A DNA stretch of 64,000 nt from G963664835 sp965220775 (lineage in GTDB: Bacteria > Chloroflexota > UBA6077 > FW602-bin22 > JBCLEL01): positions 1,240,001 through 1,304,000 of the forward strand of contig OZ244845.1 of assembly GCA_965220775.1 (NCBI GenBank), read 5' to 3'. Shown piece by piece: positions 52,403-61,510 of this stretch. A program made the position numbers and the translations under genes. A model generated the notes under the pieces. It was not told where the DNA came from and made no database searches. It saw only the letters and a program-made list of their open reading frames with translations. Position 1 is the first letter of the stretch; the number at the start of each line of letters is the position of its first letter.

Positions 52403-53449
52403 CTAAAACGAATCATCCAACCCTAGAGAACCGGCCAAATCCATCAATCTAACCCACGTTGCGTCCGGTATCGATATTCCATTCGCGAGACGGTCCTGCC
52501 TTGCCAACTGCTCCGGATCCCCTGGCGCCAGCACCCTGTCGACTCCGGCCGCCGGCGCGACGTCGCGTACGCGGTCCATCATCTCGCTGGCTGAGACCAA
52601 GTACTCGTCGATCGGCTGAAAGCCGGACGGGTTGATGGCGATCATGGTGACGCCCCTGTGGAGCGATACAGCTTCAGACCTTCCCGCGATCGCATATGTA
52701 TCCGCGCCGGCGAGAATTCTGCCCAGAAATTCCACCGCCAGCATGATCCCAAATCCCTTGTGGCCGCCGAATGGTAGGTGAGATCCGCCCTTAATTATGG
52801 CCGTTGGATCGGTGGTCGGGTTGCCGTCTCGGTCCACGATGCAATCGGCCGGAACCTGCTCGCCCTTCGCCGCGGCCAACAGAACCTTGCTACCGGAGGT
52901 TGCGGTCGTAGCGAAGTCCACGATCATCGGAGAATTGCCGGCCGGGAACCCCATCGCAATCGGATTGGTATGCAAGACCGGGCGGCTCCCACCGTAAGGC
53001 ACCGCGGCAGGTTGAATTACGCCGGCTCCACCCGCAACGACTATGCCGACCTGGTTGTCGGCCGCCGCCATCTCCCCGTACTCGCCTAAACGACCGATAT
53101 GGTTCACTTCTACCAATGTGACTATCGATACGTTTTCGACCGCGGCCTTCTCCAACGCCAAGCGCATAGCGAACTCAGCCGATACGTGCCCGAATGTCCA
53201 GTTGCCTCGGACCAAAGCCGAACTGGCGGTTTCCTTCACAATGTCCGGCTTCGCCCTCGGCTTCAGTTGCCCAGTGTCGATGTTGTTGACGTATCGAGGA
53301 AGATGCTGAACCCCGTGGGAATCGTGGCCGGCAAGATGGGAGGATACCAGCGCCTCGGCAACTCGCCGGGCATTACCCTCTTCAGCGCCGGCGGCGAGTA
53401 ATACCCCTAGGGTCAAATTGTCCAACTCGGAGGCGGTCTTAATCGGCAC
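52403..53449 (-). CDS. Ldh_2 family dehydrogenase, malate-dehydrogenase-like
   Basis: 348 residues from the GTG at 53449 (GGGAGA upstream); the frame is open another 63 codons but that part looks non-coding. SSHLAGHDSHGVQHL has the catalytic His; VNHIGRLGEYGEMAA, PYGGSRPVLHTNPIAMGFPAG, GGHKGFGIMLAVEFLGRILAGA and AINPSGFQPIDEYL are the other family blocks, and ISIPDATWVRL is an end typical of the YbiC-like branch. It belongs to a different branch from the enzyme at 47266. Monocistronic, between a repeat array and a divergent gene. Confidence 0.92.
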   Translation of the reverse strand: MPIKTASELDNLTLGVLLAAGAEEGNARRVAEALVSSHLAGHDSHGVQHLPRYVNNIDTGQLKPRAKPDIVKETASSALVRGNWTFGHVSAEFAMRLALEKAAVENVSIVTLVEVNHIGRLGEYGEMAAADNQVGIVVAGGAGVIQPAAVPYGGSRPVLHTNPIAMGFPAGNSPMIVDFATTATSGSKVLLAAAKGEQVPADCIVDRDGNPTTDPTAIIKGGSHLPFGGHKGFGIMLAVEFLGRILAGADTYAIAGRSEAVSLHRGVTMIAINPSGFQPIDEYLVSASEMMDRVRDVAPAAGVDRVLAPGDPEQLARQDRLANGISIPDATWVRLMDLAGSLGLDDSF

Positions 53450-53883
53450 ACGAGTCTCCCGATGTTTCGATATGATGTGTTCCGTGGCACCTGTGACGCA
53501 CGCGCCATCATAGCAAACTGGGCCGGCCTCCAGCTGACTCGCCACTGTTACGAGAACGGACGGTCCCCGGCACGCCCACGGGAATCCACGTGAGGTGTGG
53601 CCGGCGCACAAGTGCCAGATGTTCGACGATCCTTCCAACGTCTCTTGGCCCGGCGCCCCGTCAATTTCACCTCCCTATTGTGATCTTCGCAAAGTCAAGG
53701 CGATTCCTCAGATAGATCGGAGCGTCGGTTGAGTATCGCCACAAGTAACCCGTCCCAAGACAAAACCCAACTTGCCCAACAATGAGCCCAGTGGTAGGCT
53801 CAATATATAAATAAGATGCAGCTAGCGTGTCATCAGCCGGCGGTGGCATCGACGGAATTGTTCACCACTATAAGGAGCGATTC
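53450..53883. other. 430-bp divergent gap
   Basis: Promoter region for the Ldh_2 gene (minus) and the four-gene ABC unit (plus). The most AT-rich part, CAATATATAAATAAGATG near 53800-53817, could hold a -10 region for the plus-strand unit. AAGGAG at 53874-53879 is the ribosome-binding site for the next gene. A 60-codon frame on the minus strand is not convincing. Confidence 0.45.
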
Positions 53884-54792
53884 GTGCTGAGTTATCTTGT
53901 CCTCAAGCGAACTCCCAAGGCTGGTGCCATAGCGTTAGCGACAATCCTGCTACTTATGGCGCTGATCCTGGCGTTTATGCCTTTGAGAAGTCAGGCTCAG
54001 GACGAGCCGGAAGTGCTCCGGCCGGCCAAGTTTGAGCTTATCGATTTCGACCCCCAGTCCATCTCTAACGACGGCCCAACCGCATCGGCCATGCTCGGAT
54101 TCGCCGCATTAGAGTCTAAAGAAGACGTACTTGGTGAGCAGGGTGAGGTGGAAAAACCCGAGGTTAAAGAGTACGACTCCCTTGACGAGGCTCAGCAAGA
54201 TTTGAACGATCACATTGCCCAACCTTCGTGGATGCCAGATTCGTTTTCCGACCAGGTCGCCGGAGTGATGATAGTTGAGGCTTCGTCCGCCGAGTACACC
54301 GTCGACTTGGCTAAGGTCGAATCGGTCACACAAGAAGTCGGTATTGGACCGATCGTCCTTCCGCCGGAAACTGATGGCGCTGTCCTCATGCTAGATGCAC
54401 CGGCAAAGGTGATCCTTGCCTATGGGGCCGATACGGAGTCGCCGGACTTCGTTCTCGCACAGATGAGGATGCCCACGCTGACCATCCCCGGCGAAGTCAA
54501 CGTCGAGGCTGTACGACTTGCCCTACTCGCCGCTATGCCATCCGACCTCCAGCCGCTTGCAAGCCAACTCGAGTCTATCTCCGATTGGAAAAACACCTTC
54601 CCGGTCCTGGCGCCCAAAGACGCGGGTGCCGTCGAGGTTGAAGTCTCTGGCAACCAGGGAGTGCTGATCATCCCACCAGATGATGACCAGAAACTTCTGG
54701 TCTGGTCTCAGAACGATTACCTATTTGGCGTCTTCACCCGCAACAGTATCTCGTCCGATGACTTGGTGCGGTTGGCAAGCTCTGTTCGCTAG
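53884..54792 (+). CDS. Membrane-anchored extracytoplasmic protein linked to an ABC transporter
   Basis: 302 residues from the GTG at 53884 (AAGGAG upstream). One N-terminal helix (about 12-35, AGAIALATILLLMALILAFMPL) ends before SQAQDEPE, so it is a signal anchor or cleaved signal. The body resembles DUF4367-type domains of sigma-regulatory proteins: LNDHIAQPSWMPDSF, then a Leu/Val-rich section and a final GNQGVLIIPPDDDQKLLVWSQNDYLFGVFTRNSISSDDLVRLASSV. That last block is the typical sense-and-anchor end. It lies 18 bases before the ATPase gene and likely serves as a partner or sensor. Function inferred only from context. Confidence 0.72.
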   Translation: MLSYLVLKRTPKAGAIALATILLLMALILAFMPLRSQAQDEPEVLRPAKFELIDFDPQSISNDGPTASAMLGFAALESKEDVLGEQGEVEKPEVKEYDSLDEAQQDLNDHIAQPSWMPDSFSDQVAGVMIVEASSAEYTVDLAKVESVTQEVGIGPIVLPPETDGAVLMLDAPAKVILAYGADTESPDFVLAQMRMPTLTIPGEVNVEAVRLALLAAMPSDLQPLASQLESISDWKNTFPVLAPKDAGAVEVEVSGNQGVLIIPPDDDQKLLVWSQNDYLFGVFTRNSISSDDLVRLASSVR

Positions 54793-54810
54793 TACCGCCA
54801 TCTAGCCCGT

Positions 54811-55779
54811 ATGACTTCCTCCGCAAACGATGCCAGCGGCATCCCGACAGCGTCGCCGGCAATCAAGGCCGAAGGTCTCTCGAAGCGATTCGGGAAGAAC
54901 CTGGTTGTTCAAGACCTATCGTTGCGTGTCGCCAGAGGCGAGTCGTTCGGCTTTCTCGGCCCCAATGGAGCCGGCAAGACTACCTCGTTGAAAATGCTCC
55001 TTGGTTTGGTGAGGCCGACCGCCGGCCAAGCCTGGATCCTAGGCCATCCCATCGACAGCCTCCAGATAAGAGCGGACATCGGATTTCTGCCTGAGCACTG
55101 CCGCTACCACGACTGGCTAACCGCCGAAGAGCTTCTCGACTTTCACGGCCGGCTATACGACATGATGCCAAGTCGCCGGCGCGATAGAGTTGCTCAAACG
55201 CTGGAGTTCGTCGGCCTTGCCCACAGAGCCGGCGACCGCCTCCGCACTTTCTCGAAGGGCATGACCCAGCGAGTTGGTCTTGCAATCGCTCTCCTGAACG
55301 AGCCCAAAGTCGTTTTTCTCGACGAACCCACCTCCGGCCTCGATCCAATTGGCAGGAAGGACTTCCGCGAGCTCATAATCCAACTTCGCGACACCGGCAC
55401 GACAGTGTTTATCAACTCCCATATCCTCAGCGAGGTCGAGCTCATGTGCGACCGGGTGGCGATTCTCGACGAGGGTAAGGTGGTCGCGCAGGGAAAGCTC
55501 CCCGATCTTCTCGCCGGCGACTTGTTGCTGGAGATTCGGATCGGCACAGGTCAGCCGACCGGCGCGCTTGAGGCTCGGTTGTCGGATCGAGTCGAAGTGT
55601 TGGCCCTGCAAGATTCGACTATTCTGTTAAAGGTAGCTGACCAACAGGAAATCCCCTGGGTGGCTCGCACCGTGGTCGAAGCCGGCGTGGATCTGATAGG
55701 CCTAGCCCAGAAGCGCTCCAATCTCGAGGATCTGTTCGTCAGCTTGGTGGAGAGCCGTGAGGAGGGGCGACCTCAATGA
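54811..55779 (+). CDS. ABC transporter ATP-binding protein (export type)
   Basis: 322 residues. Walker A is GPNGAGKTT (50-58), the signature FSKGMTQRVGLA, Walker B VVFLDEPTSGLDP, and the H-loop is INSHILSEVE. The C-terminal 100 residues are the extension common in the CcmA/NatA/DrrA group of ABC-2 exporters. No membrane part. The stop overlaps the next gene's ATG (55776-55779), so it is coupled to the permease. The substrate is unknown. Confidence 0.95.
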   Translation: MTSSANDASGIPTASPAIKAEGLSKRFGKNLVVQDLSLRVARGESFGFLGPNGAGKTTSLKMLLGLVRPTAGQAWILGHPIDSLQIRADIGFLPEHCRYHDWLTAEELLDFHGRLYDMMPSRRRDRVAQTLEFVGLAHRAGDRLRTFSKGMTQRVGLAIALLNEPKVVFLDEPTSGLDPIGRKDFRELIIQLRDTGTTVFINSHILSEVELMCDRVAILDEGKVVAQGKLPDLLAGDLLLEIRIGTGQPTGALEARLSDRVEVLALQDSTILLKVADQQEIPWVARTVVEAGVDLIGLAQKRSNLEDLFVSLVESREEGRPQ

Positions 55780-56624
55780 TCCGGCGACTTCGAGTTGGAA
55801 CACTAGCAATGTTCACTTTTCGCGAGGCGGTGCGCAAGCGGGTAGTTCCGGCGGCAATCGGACTGACAATCCTGTTGATCGTTTTGTTCGGAGTTGGCAT
55901 TCACTTTGTGGTGGCGGAGTTTGACAGTTCGCCGCGCACTCTACCATCGCTCCGTTCGGCCGTAATTGCCCAGATGCTGCTAATGGGCCTGTGGTTTGGT
56001 AGCTTCCTGAGCGGTCTACTCGCTATATTCGTCTCTGTCGGTACAATTGCAGCCGAGATCGAGGCGGGTACTCTCCAAGTCATCGTGCCGAAACCGCTGG
56101 CGCGTTGGGAAATCGTCGTCGGAAAATGGTTAGGCATCGGAGTCATGCTCGCGATCCACGCTACAATCACGGCCGGCGCAATGATCCTGATCGTGTACCT
56201 GCAAGCCGGCTTTGTCCCGCCCCAGCCGGCGTTGGGGGTCGCTTTGATGGCCTTCCAGGTGCTCGTGCTGCTCAGCCTCGCGATCTTCGGCAGCACGTTC
56301 CTGCAGCCCTTGGCCAACGGTGTGGTAGTGTTGACCCTCTACGTGATTGCTATGATGGGCGGTATGGTCGAACAGATGGGCTCGCTCATCGAGAATGAAA
56401 CGATGAAGTTGATAGGTGTGATATCCGGGACGATTCTACCCACGGACGTGGTTTGGAGATCAGCGTCCAGCTTTCTACAGCCCCGCGTCCTTAGTCCCGT
56501 CAATTTTGGGGGGCCCTTTTCCGGAATCCAGCCGGCAAGCGAGTGGATGCTTGTCTATGCCGGCTTGTACCTTGCCGCCGTCATTCTGGGCGGGTGCCTG
56601 GTCCTGGGTAGGAGAGATCTATGA
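55776..56624 (+). CDS. ABC-2 type transporter permease
   Basis: 282 residues with six hydrophobic segments, beginning MFTFREAVRKRVVPAAIGLTILLIVLFGVG, the ABC-2 opening in which a short amphipathic helix precedes helix one. GTIAAEIEAGTLQVIVPKPLARWEIVVGKWLG is the coupling-region motif of this family. It partners the ATPase encoded just upstream. Its stop overlaps the next gene's start, so the dehydrogenase-like gene is translated from the same mRNA. Confidence 0.93.
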   Translation: MIRRLRVGTLAMFTFREAVRKRVVPAAIGLTILLIVLFGVGIHFVVAEFDSSPRTLPSLRSAVIAQMLLMGLWFGSFLSGLLAIFVSVGTIAAEIEAGTLQVIVPKPLARWEIVVGKWLGIGVMLAIHATITAGAMILIVYLQAGFVPPQPALGVALMAFQVLVLLSLAIFGSTFLQPLANGVVVLTLYVIAMMGGMVEQMGSLIENETMKLIGVISGTILPTDVVWRSASSFLQPRVLSPVNFGGPFSGIQPASEWMLVYAGLYLAAVILGGCLVLGRRDL

Positions 56625-57502
56625 TGTCGGATACTATCGCGATCCTAAGTCCTGGCGAGATGGGTCACGCAGTCGGTCGTGTACTCGTCAACCACGGGTA
56701 CCGTGTCATCACCAGCCTGGCCGGGCGCAGCCGGCGCACAGCCGATCTCAGCCGGGCGGCTGGTATTGAGGATGTCGGAAACCTCGATTGCCTGGTAGAT
56801 CAAGCAGATATTGTCCTGTCGATCATGCCATCGGCCGCTGCCCCAGTAGTCGCGGCTGAAGTCGCGAACCGGCTTTCCGGCCGCGGCAGAACGCTGACTT
56901 TCGTAGAGTGCAACGCAATCGCGCCCCAGACCGTGCGCGAGATCGAAGGAACCATCTCTGGCGCGGGAGGCCTTTTGGTGGACGTTGGAATCATCGGCGG
57001 TCCCCCGACTGACACATATCAACCACGATTGTATGCTTCCGGGCCGCACGTCGACAGTTTTCTGCGACTGAAGTCGAGCGGCCTGGATATACGTCCCATC
57101 GGATCGGAGATCGGCCAGGCCTCTGGAATGAAGATGTGTTATGCCGCCCTGACCAAAGGATTGAGCGCGCTCGGAACCGAGATCATGGTCGCGGCGGCCA
57201 AGCTCGATCTAATCGATTCGCTGCATGAGGAGTTGCGGGGCAGCCAGGCCGCGCTGTTCAATTGGCTGGACAAAGGGATCCCCGGGATGCCGCCCAAGTC
57301 GCGAAGATGGGTGAGCGAAATGAAGGAGATCGCGGCAACATTGGGGCATTTGGACCTATCATCCGGCTATCATCTGGCCGCCGCTGACCTCTACCGCCGG
57401 GTCGGTGAAACCCACCTTGCTCAGGAGTTGCCCGAATCCCGCGACAAGACCCGGACCATGCGCGCCGCCATCGAGGAGATGGTCGCCAGCCGGAAACTCT
57501 GA
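56621..57502 (+). CDS. 6PGDH-like NAD(P)-binding protein with DUF1932 domain
   Basis: 293 residues. The N-domain IAILSPGEMGHAVGRVLVNHGYRVITSLAGRS is a Rossmann fold with GxMGxxxG, and VDVGIIGGPPTDTYQPRLYASG is the substrate loop. The C-domain starting about 180 (ASGMKMCYAALTKGLSALGTEIMVAAAKLD) is DUF1932, with the Lys of GMKMCYAALTKG at the catalytic position. Proteins of this sort oxidise small hydroxy acids. It shares ATGA with the permease stop, an odd partner for an exporter. Confidence 0.9.
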   Translation: MMSDTIAILSPGEMGHAVGRVLVNHGYRVITSLAGRSRRTADLSRAAGIEDVGNLDCLVDQADIVLSIMPSAAAPVVAAEVANRLSGRGRTLTFVECNAIAPQTVREIEGTISGAGGLLVDVGIIGGPPTDTYQPRLYASGPHVDSFLRLKSSGLDIRPIGSEIGQASGMKMCYAALTKGLSALGTEIMVAAAKLDLIDSLHEELRGSQAALFNWLDKGIPGMPPKSRRWVSEMKEIAATLGHLDLSSGYHLAAADLYRRVGETHLAQELPESRDKTRTMRAAIEEMVASRKL

Positions 57503-57514
57503 GCCTGGTACGAA

Positions 57515-57927
57515 AGCATGTCCCGGGCTTCGATCCGGGATAGATTTCGGCACCGGCCGGCAACACCAACCACCGTCGCCCGAACAACTACAGCCGAGGG
57601 TCGAAGGAAAGATGTAGGGCTGGGGCTTGTCCCCAGCCAGGGGAGTGGCGTGGGACACAGACGACCACTGAACCCTTCGATCAACCAATGCATCCAATTG
57701 TCATACCTTGGCGTGCCGGCACCAGCCGGCACCGGCCGGCGACACCAACCACTGTGGCCCGAACAACGACAGCCTAGGGTCGAAGGAGAGATGTAGGGCT
57801 GGGGCTTGTCCCTAGCCAGGGGAGTGGCGTGGGACACAGACGACCACTGAACCCTTCGATCAACCAATGCATCCAATTTTCATACCTTGGTGTGCCGGTA
57901 CCAGCCGGCACGAGCGATTGGTGCGAG
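57515..57927. repeat. Tandem duplication, period 179 bp, with modules D, B'' and C
   Basis: Copy 1 is 57549-57727 and copy 2 is 57728 to about 57906; they differ at only a few positions, such as CGTCG/TGTGG and CTACAG/CGACAG. Each holds a B'' hairpin (first TGTAG at 57613 and 57792; stem GCTGGGG with loop CTTGT, the second with a mismatch CCCTAGC), then ACGACCACTGAACCC, ATCAACCAATGCATCCAATT and a C module (TGCCGGCACCAGCCGGCA). A D module (57515-57543) precedes. The B'' stem keeps the loop of B but has different base pairs. No gene is present from 57503 to 58113. Confidence 0.9.
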
Positions 57928-58113
57928 AACAGACGACTCAGGGAGCCTCGAGGGTGAATCTCTGCGCCGGCCGCACCAGTTGACGGCCCCCCTGGTAACT
58001 GAGAGATTCCGTATATGAGCCAAATCCGGCGCCTTCACTCACTAGCCACGACCTGCAGAGTTCTTAGACTGGGCCGCATTCCCTCCAGCGGCTATCCGAA
58101 TGATCTTGGATTT

Positions 58114-60318
58114 CTACCCCGCTCTGACCTCGATAGAGTGGATCCCAGTTCCGCCGTCCGGCTGCGTGATGGTGTAATCCTCTCGCTGCCGAACTCCACT
58201 GGCGTCGATCGATCGCGCCATCAAGACCGCCGAGCTCGAAGCTGCCAGCGAGAACGTTCCCTCCCAACGCACCCACACATCCCCTCCTATGGCCGGCTCG
58301 ACGAAGCTCGCCCGCTGCCAGGTTGCCCCGCCGTTCGCGCTGTACTCGACTTGCGAGATTCCCCGCGATCCTGCGTAGGCAATGCCGGCGATCGTATGCT
58401 CGCCGGGCGCCATAATCTGTCCGTGAATCGGAGCGTCGATGCGTGTAATCGTCTGAACGAACGCGTTCAAGTTCCAACCCCGTTGACCGTACCAGTCAAG
58501 GTGGACCTCGTTCGTGGGCCGCATTGCGATCACCCACTTCGGACTCTTCATTCCGTACCGATTGGGAATCAGCAGACGAGCCGGATAGCCATGCTCCAGT
58601 GGAAGAACCTGGTCATTCATCTCATAAACCAGCAGCGTGCTTGCCAAAGTCTGAGGGTCCGGCGGAATAGACGAGCTGAATTCGTCGGCTCCTATCACGG
58701 CAATTGAGCGCGCATTCGCCTTTACCCCGCCGGCAAGCGCAAACACGTCACTCAGACGCACGCCCTTCCACACCGCCGTGCTGATCAAATCGCAGCCAAA
58801 CGCCGGCCCTCCCTGGCTCCTCTCGCACAGGTTGACCCAGTTGGAGATGCACTCGAGCGTCTTGGTGAACCGAATCGCCGGCAGTCTGTAGAGAATGTCC
58901 AGATTGAGTTGCACCGGGCGTCCAACCTCGCCGTCCAGGATGAGTCGCCACTTTGACGGATCGAGAATTGGGTCGCCCCCCGCGTTCTTGGTCGTTATGT
59001 AGAAGTCGGGTATGGCGGTGATGAGTGGAGCCAGTTGCCCCGGCGCGCGCCCAGAGGCCGTTAGCGAACCGTCTTTGTCGCGAGACAGCTGCCGCTTTGG
59101 CCCCGGCGCCGGCGGAACCTCCACTACTGCTGGTGCCGGCGTCACGGTCGGTGGCGGCGGCTCCGGCGTGGCCGTTGGCGGAACTCGCGTAGCAGTAGGT
59201 GGCGGCGGCTCCGGCGTAGCGGTCGGCTCAACCGGCGTTGCAGTCGCCGTCGCCGGAACCTCGGTTGAGGTGGCCGTCGCCGGAATTGGCGTGGAGGTGG
59301 CAGTCTGCGGAACCGGCGTGGCGCTAGGCTGATCCATTGCCTCAGTCACTGTCGGTGTATCGCTAACAGCCCTGGACACATCGGCTCGCGTTACTGCCGT
59401 TGCTGTGTTAGTTGGCTCCGGCACAAGTTGCGTGGGCGATGCCGAAGGAGAGGCGGTAGCGGTCTGCGTAGGGTCTTCTATCGGTGGAGGCGACGGAGTC
59501 GACGTGTTATTAGGAGCCTCGGTTGGTGGTGTCGTGGGAGTGGGGCTAGGCTCCAAGGCGGCGACTTCCTCGGTCGCCGTAGGCGGTATCGTTTCGACCG
59601 TCGGCGCCGCGGGTTGCGTCGGAATCGGCAACGGAGTCGGAAGTTCGAGGTCGCTGATCTCCGCCAGCGGCAGAGAACTCTGGACCGCGCCGGCTTGCCG
59701 GCCGAACACGATGGTGAATCCGTAGCTCGCCACCATTCCGACGAGCCCGACTATGAAGGAATGCCGTGTAAGCGTAAGTCCTTGTGAGTATGCTGGTCTG
59801 CCCTCCTCGGGCAGTGCCGCCTTGGCGCGATTTTGCAGAGATAGCCGGGCCAACAGTAAGACCGTGCCATACGTGAACGCTACGCTGGCGTAGCTCAGGT
59901 TCGTCAGCATGACGTCGCGGAAGAGGGATGAAGCAAAAAACCCTGCGCCGGTCACCGGCATCACGACGCCCATCGCAAACAGCCACAGCCCGATTGTTGC
60001 CACGCCAACCGCGATCGGCCCGCTTCGCATCGCGCCGGCGCCCACAGCCAACAGTGCGGCGGCCATAAATAAAATTGCCCCGCCGAGGGCCAGGACCTTC
60101 GCGGCAGACCCGAATGCCACCAATCCCTGCTCGAATAGGTCCAAGGGTACGAAGACCAAGATCCACTCCATCACCCGCTCCGGTAAGGTCCGGATCTGAT
60201 AGATGGATCGGGCCAGTTGCATTAATCCGACCGCGGCAGCCGTTGCCGCTACGCTCGCCGCTATCGCGTATTTCCATTCGATCTCGGCAGCCTGTTTTCT
60301 TTGCGATGCGTCGTTCAT
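58114..60318 (-). CDS. Membrane-anchored sulfite-oxidase-like molybdopterin oxidoreductase
   Basis: 734 residues in three parts. First, residues 1-210 have about six membrane helices. Second, residues about 226-425 are a Thr/Pro/Ala linker with near-repeats (ATPEPPPPTATRVPPTATPE). Third, a sulfite-oxidase-type catalytic domain (from ITAIPDFYITTKNAGGDP) has molybdenum-ligand Cys in RFTKTLECISNWVN and AVWKGVRLSDVFALAG, YEMNDQVLPLEHGYPARLLIPNRYGMKSPKWV and a Mo-co dimerisation-like Ig domain (GIAYAGSRGISQVEYSANGGATWQ) after it. The active site therefore lies outside the membrane. The membrane part has no visible haem-binding His pairs. Reductase or oxidase direction is unknown. Confidence 0.92.
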   Translation of the reverse strand: MNDASQRKQAAEIEWKYAIAASVAATAAAVGLMQLARSIYQIRTLPERVMEWILVFVPLDLFEQGLVAFGSAAKVLALGGAILFMAAALLAVGAGAMRSGPIAVGVATIGLWLFAMGVVMPVTGAGFFASSLFRDVMLTNLSYASVAFTYGTVLLLARLSLQNRAKAALPEEGRPAYSQGLTLTRHSFIVGLVGMVASYGFTIVFGRQAGAVQSSLPLAEISDLELPTPLPIPTQPAAPTVETIPPTATEEVAALEPSPTPTTPPTEAPNNTSTPSPPPIEDPTQTATASPSASPTQLVPEPTNTATAVTRADVSRAVSDTPTVTEAMDQPSATPVPQTATSTPIPATATSTEVPATATATPVEPTATPEPPPPTATRVPPTATPEPPPPTVTPAPAVVEVPPAPGPKRQLSRDKDGSLTASGRAPGQLAPLITAIPDFYITTKNAGGDPILDPSKWRLILDGEVGRPVQLNLDILYRLPAIRFTKTLECISNWVNLCERSQGGPAFGCDLISTAVWKGVRLSDVFALAGGVKANARSIAVIGADEFSSSIPPDPQTLASTLLVYEMNDQVLPLEHGYPARLLIPNRYGMKSPKWVIAMRPTNEVHLDWYGQRGWNLNAFVQTITRIDAPIHGQIMAPGEHTIAGIAYAGSRGISQVEYSANGGATWQRASFVEPAIGGDVWVRWEGTFSLAASSSAVLMARSIDASGVRQREDYTITQPDGGTGIHSIEVRAG

Positions 60319-60751
60319 TAGCCGATGCCTTTCAAACGTCTGTCTAGCTTGGTGAAACAGTCAATCTGAAGGCCTATGCACCAACTCAAGCAGTTTGAGT
60401 TGTCATCCGCCGCAATTCGGCGGTCCCAGGAAGCTCTCTCGAGGCTGTTTCAGCCAGTCAATTTGCGCTTTTCGATTACATGGTACTCCATGGGCGAAAG
60501 GCCAACTCGGCGGACCGTTCCCGCACCAGTCGCCTGAGAATTGAACGCTGGAAGCCCGATGCGGTCAGTTGCCCGCTGAAGTTACGCTTGGTTCTTTCTC
60601 TGTACTGATGGGTTCGCGTTCTTGCCGAGACATTAAGATTACCGCGATGCGCAAACACTTATAATTCCACGACAAGTCGCCGATTCGCTCAATCAGATGG
60701 CCGATTCGACAGTCGAATCCGGCTGATCCCAATGTCGGGAGGGAGAAACAT
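60319..60751. other. 430-bp divergent gap with two hairpins
   Basis: CAACTCAA (60382-60389), loop GCAGT, TTGAGTTG (60395-60402), and CCGCCG (60407-60412), loop CAATT, CGGCGG (60418-60423) lie next to each other. These could be leader structures for either divergent gene. GGGAGGGAG just before 60752 is the ribosome-binding site of the next gene. Otherwise I see nothing coding. Confidence 0.5.
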
Positions 60752-61510
60752 ATGACGGAAGGCAATGGACACCTAACGCTTGCGGGCAAGGTCGCGCTCA
60801 TCACCGGCGCCTCTAGGGGTATCGGAGCCGGCATAGCTCGCGTCTTGGCCACTAACGGCGCCGACGTATTCGTCAACTATCGTAGCGACAAATCCGGCGC
60901 GGGCGAGGTTGCGGAATCGATTAGGTCTAGCGGCCGGCGGGCCTGGCCGATTCAGGCCGATGTGCGGGATCCCGCCGAAATCAAGTACCTTTTCGAGCGG
61001 ATCGAAAGAGAAACCGGGTTCCTTGACATAGTCGTGAATAACGCGGTCGAGCCCATTGCCAAGACCGCGATGCAGCTCACCGTGGACGAATGGGACCGCT
61101 CCATGAACGTTGCGGCGCGAGCGCTGTTAATCTGTGCGCAGCGTGCTGTTCCATTGATGACCGACCGAGATGGTGCGGCGATCATCCACGTATCCAGTCG
61201 CGGCGCCGCTACGGGTGGAGGGTCCTATTGCGCGCTCGGAGTTGCTAAGGCCGCGGCAGAGTCACTCGTGCGCTACCTTGCCGCCGACCTCGCCGGCGCC
61301 GGCATTAATGTAAACACCGTCCGCGCAGGATCGGTCGATACCGCCGCCGCAAGGGCCATGCTGGGTGGTGTCGCTCCTACACCGGCAGACGATCATCCAC
61401 TCCACCGGCTGTCCGTACCTGAAGACGTGGGCCGAGTCGTAGCGTTCTTGTGTACGCCGGCCGCTGCCTGGATACGTGGCCAGATTATCGACGCGACCGG
61501 CAATACATAG
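60752..61510 (+). CDS. FabL-like enoyl-[acyl-carrier-protein] reductase (SDR family)
   Basis: 252 residues. SDR fold: VALITGASRGIGAGIARVLA (NADP site), VVNNAVEP, and the active site HVSSRGAATGGGSYCALGVAKAA. The Tyr-Lys spacing is Y159-x6-K166, not the usual x3; this is what distinguishes enoyl reductases such as FabL and FabI from FabG. The C-terminal WIRGQIIDATGN resembles FabL as well. It would reduce the trans-2-enoyl-ACP in fatty acid elongation. A ketosynthase gene begins 2 kb downstream, consistent with a lipid role. Confidence 0.8.
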   Translation: MTEGNGHLTLAGKVALITGASRGIGAGIARVLATNGADVFVNYRSDKSGAGEVAESIRSSGRRAWPIQADVRDPAEIKYLFERIERETGFLDIVVNNAVEPIAKTAMQLTVDEWDRSMNVAARALLICAQRAVPLMTDRDGAAIIHVSSRGAATGGGSYCALGVAKAAAESLVRYLAADLAGAGINVNTVRAGSVDTAAARAMLGGVAPTPADDHPLHRLSVPEDVGRVVAFLCTPAAAWIRGQIIDATGNT

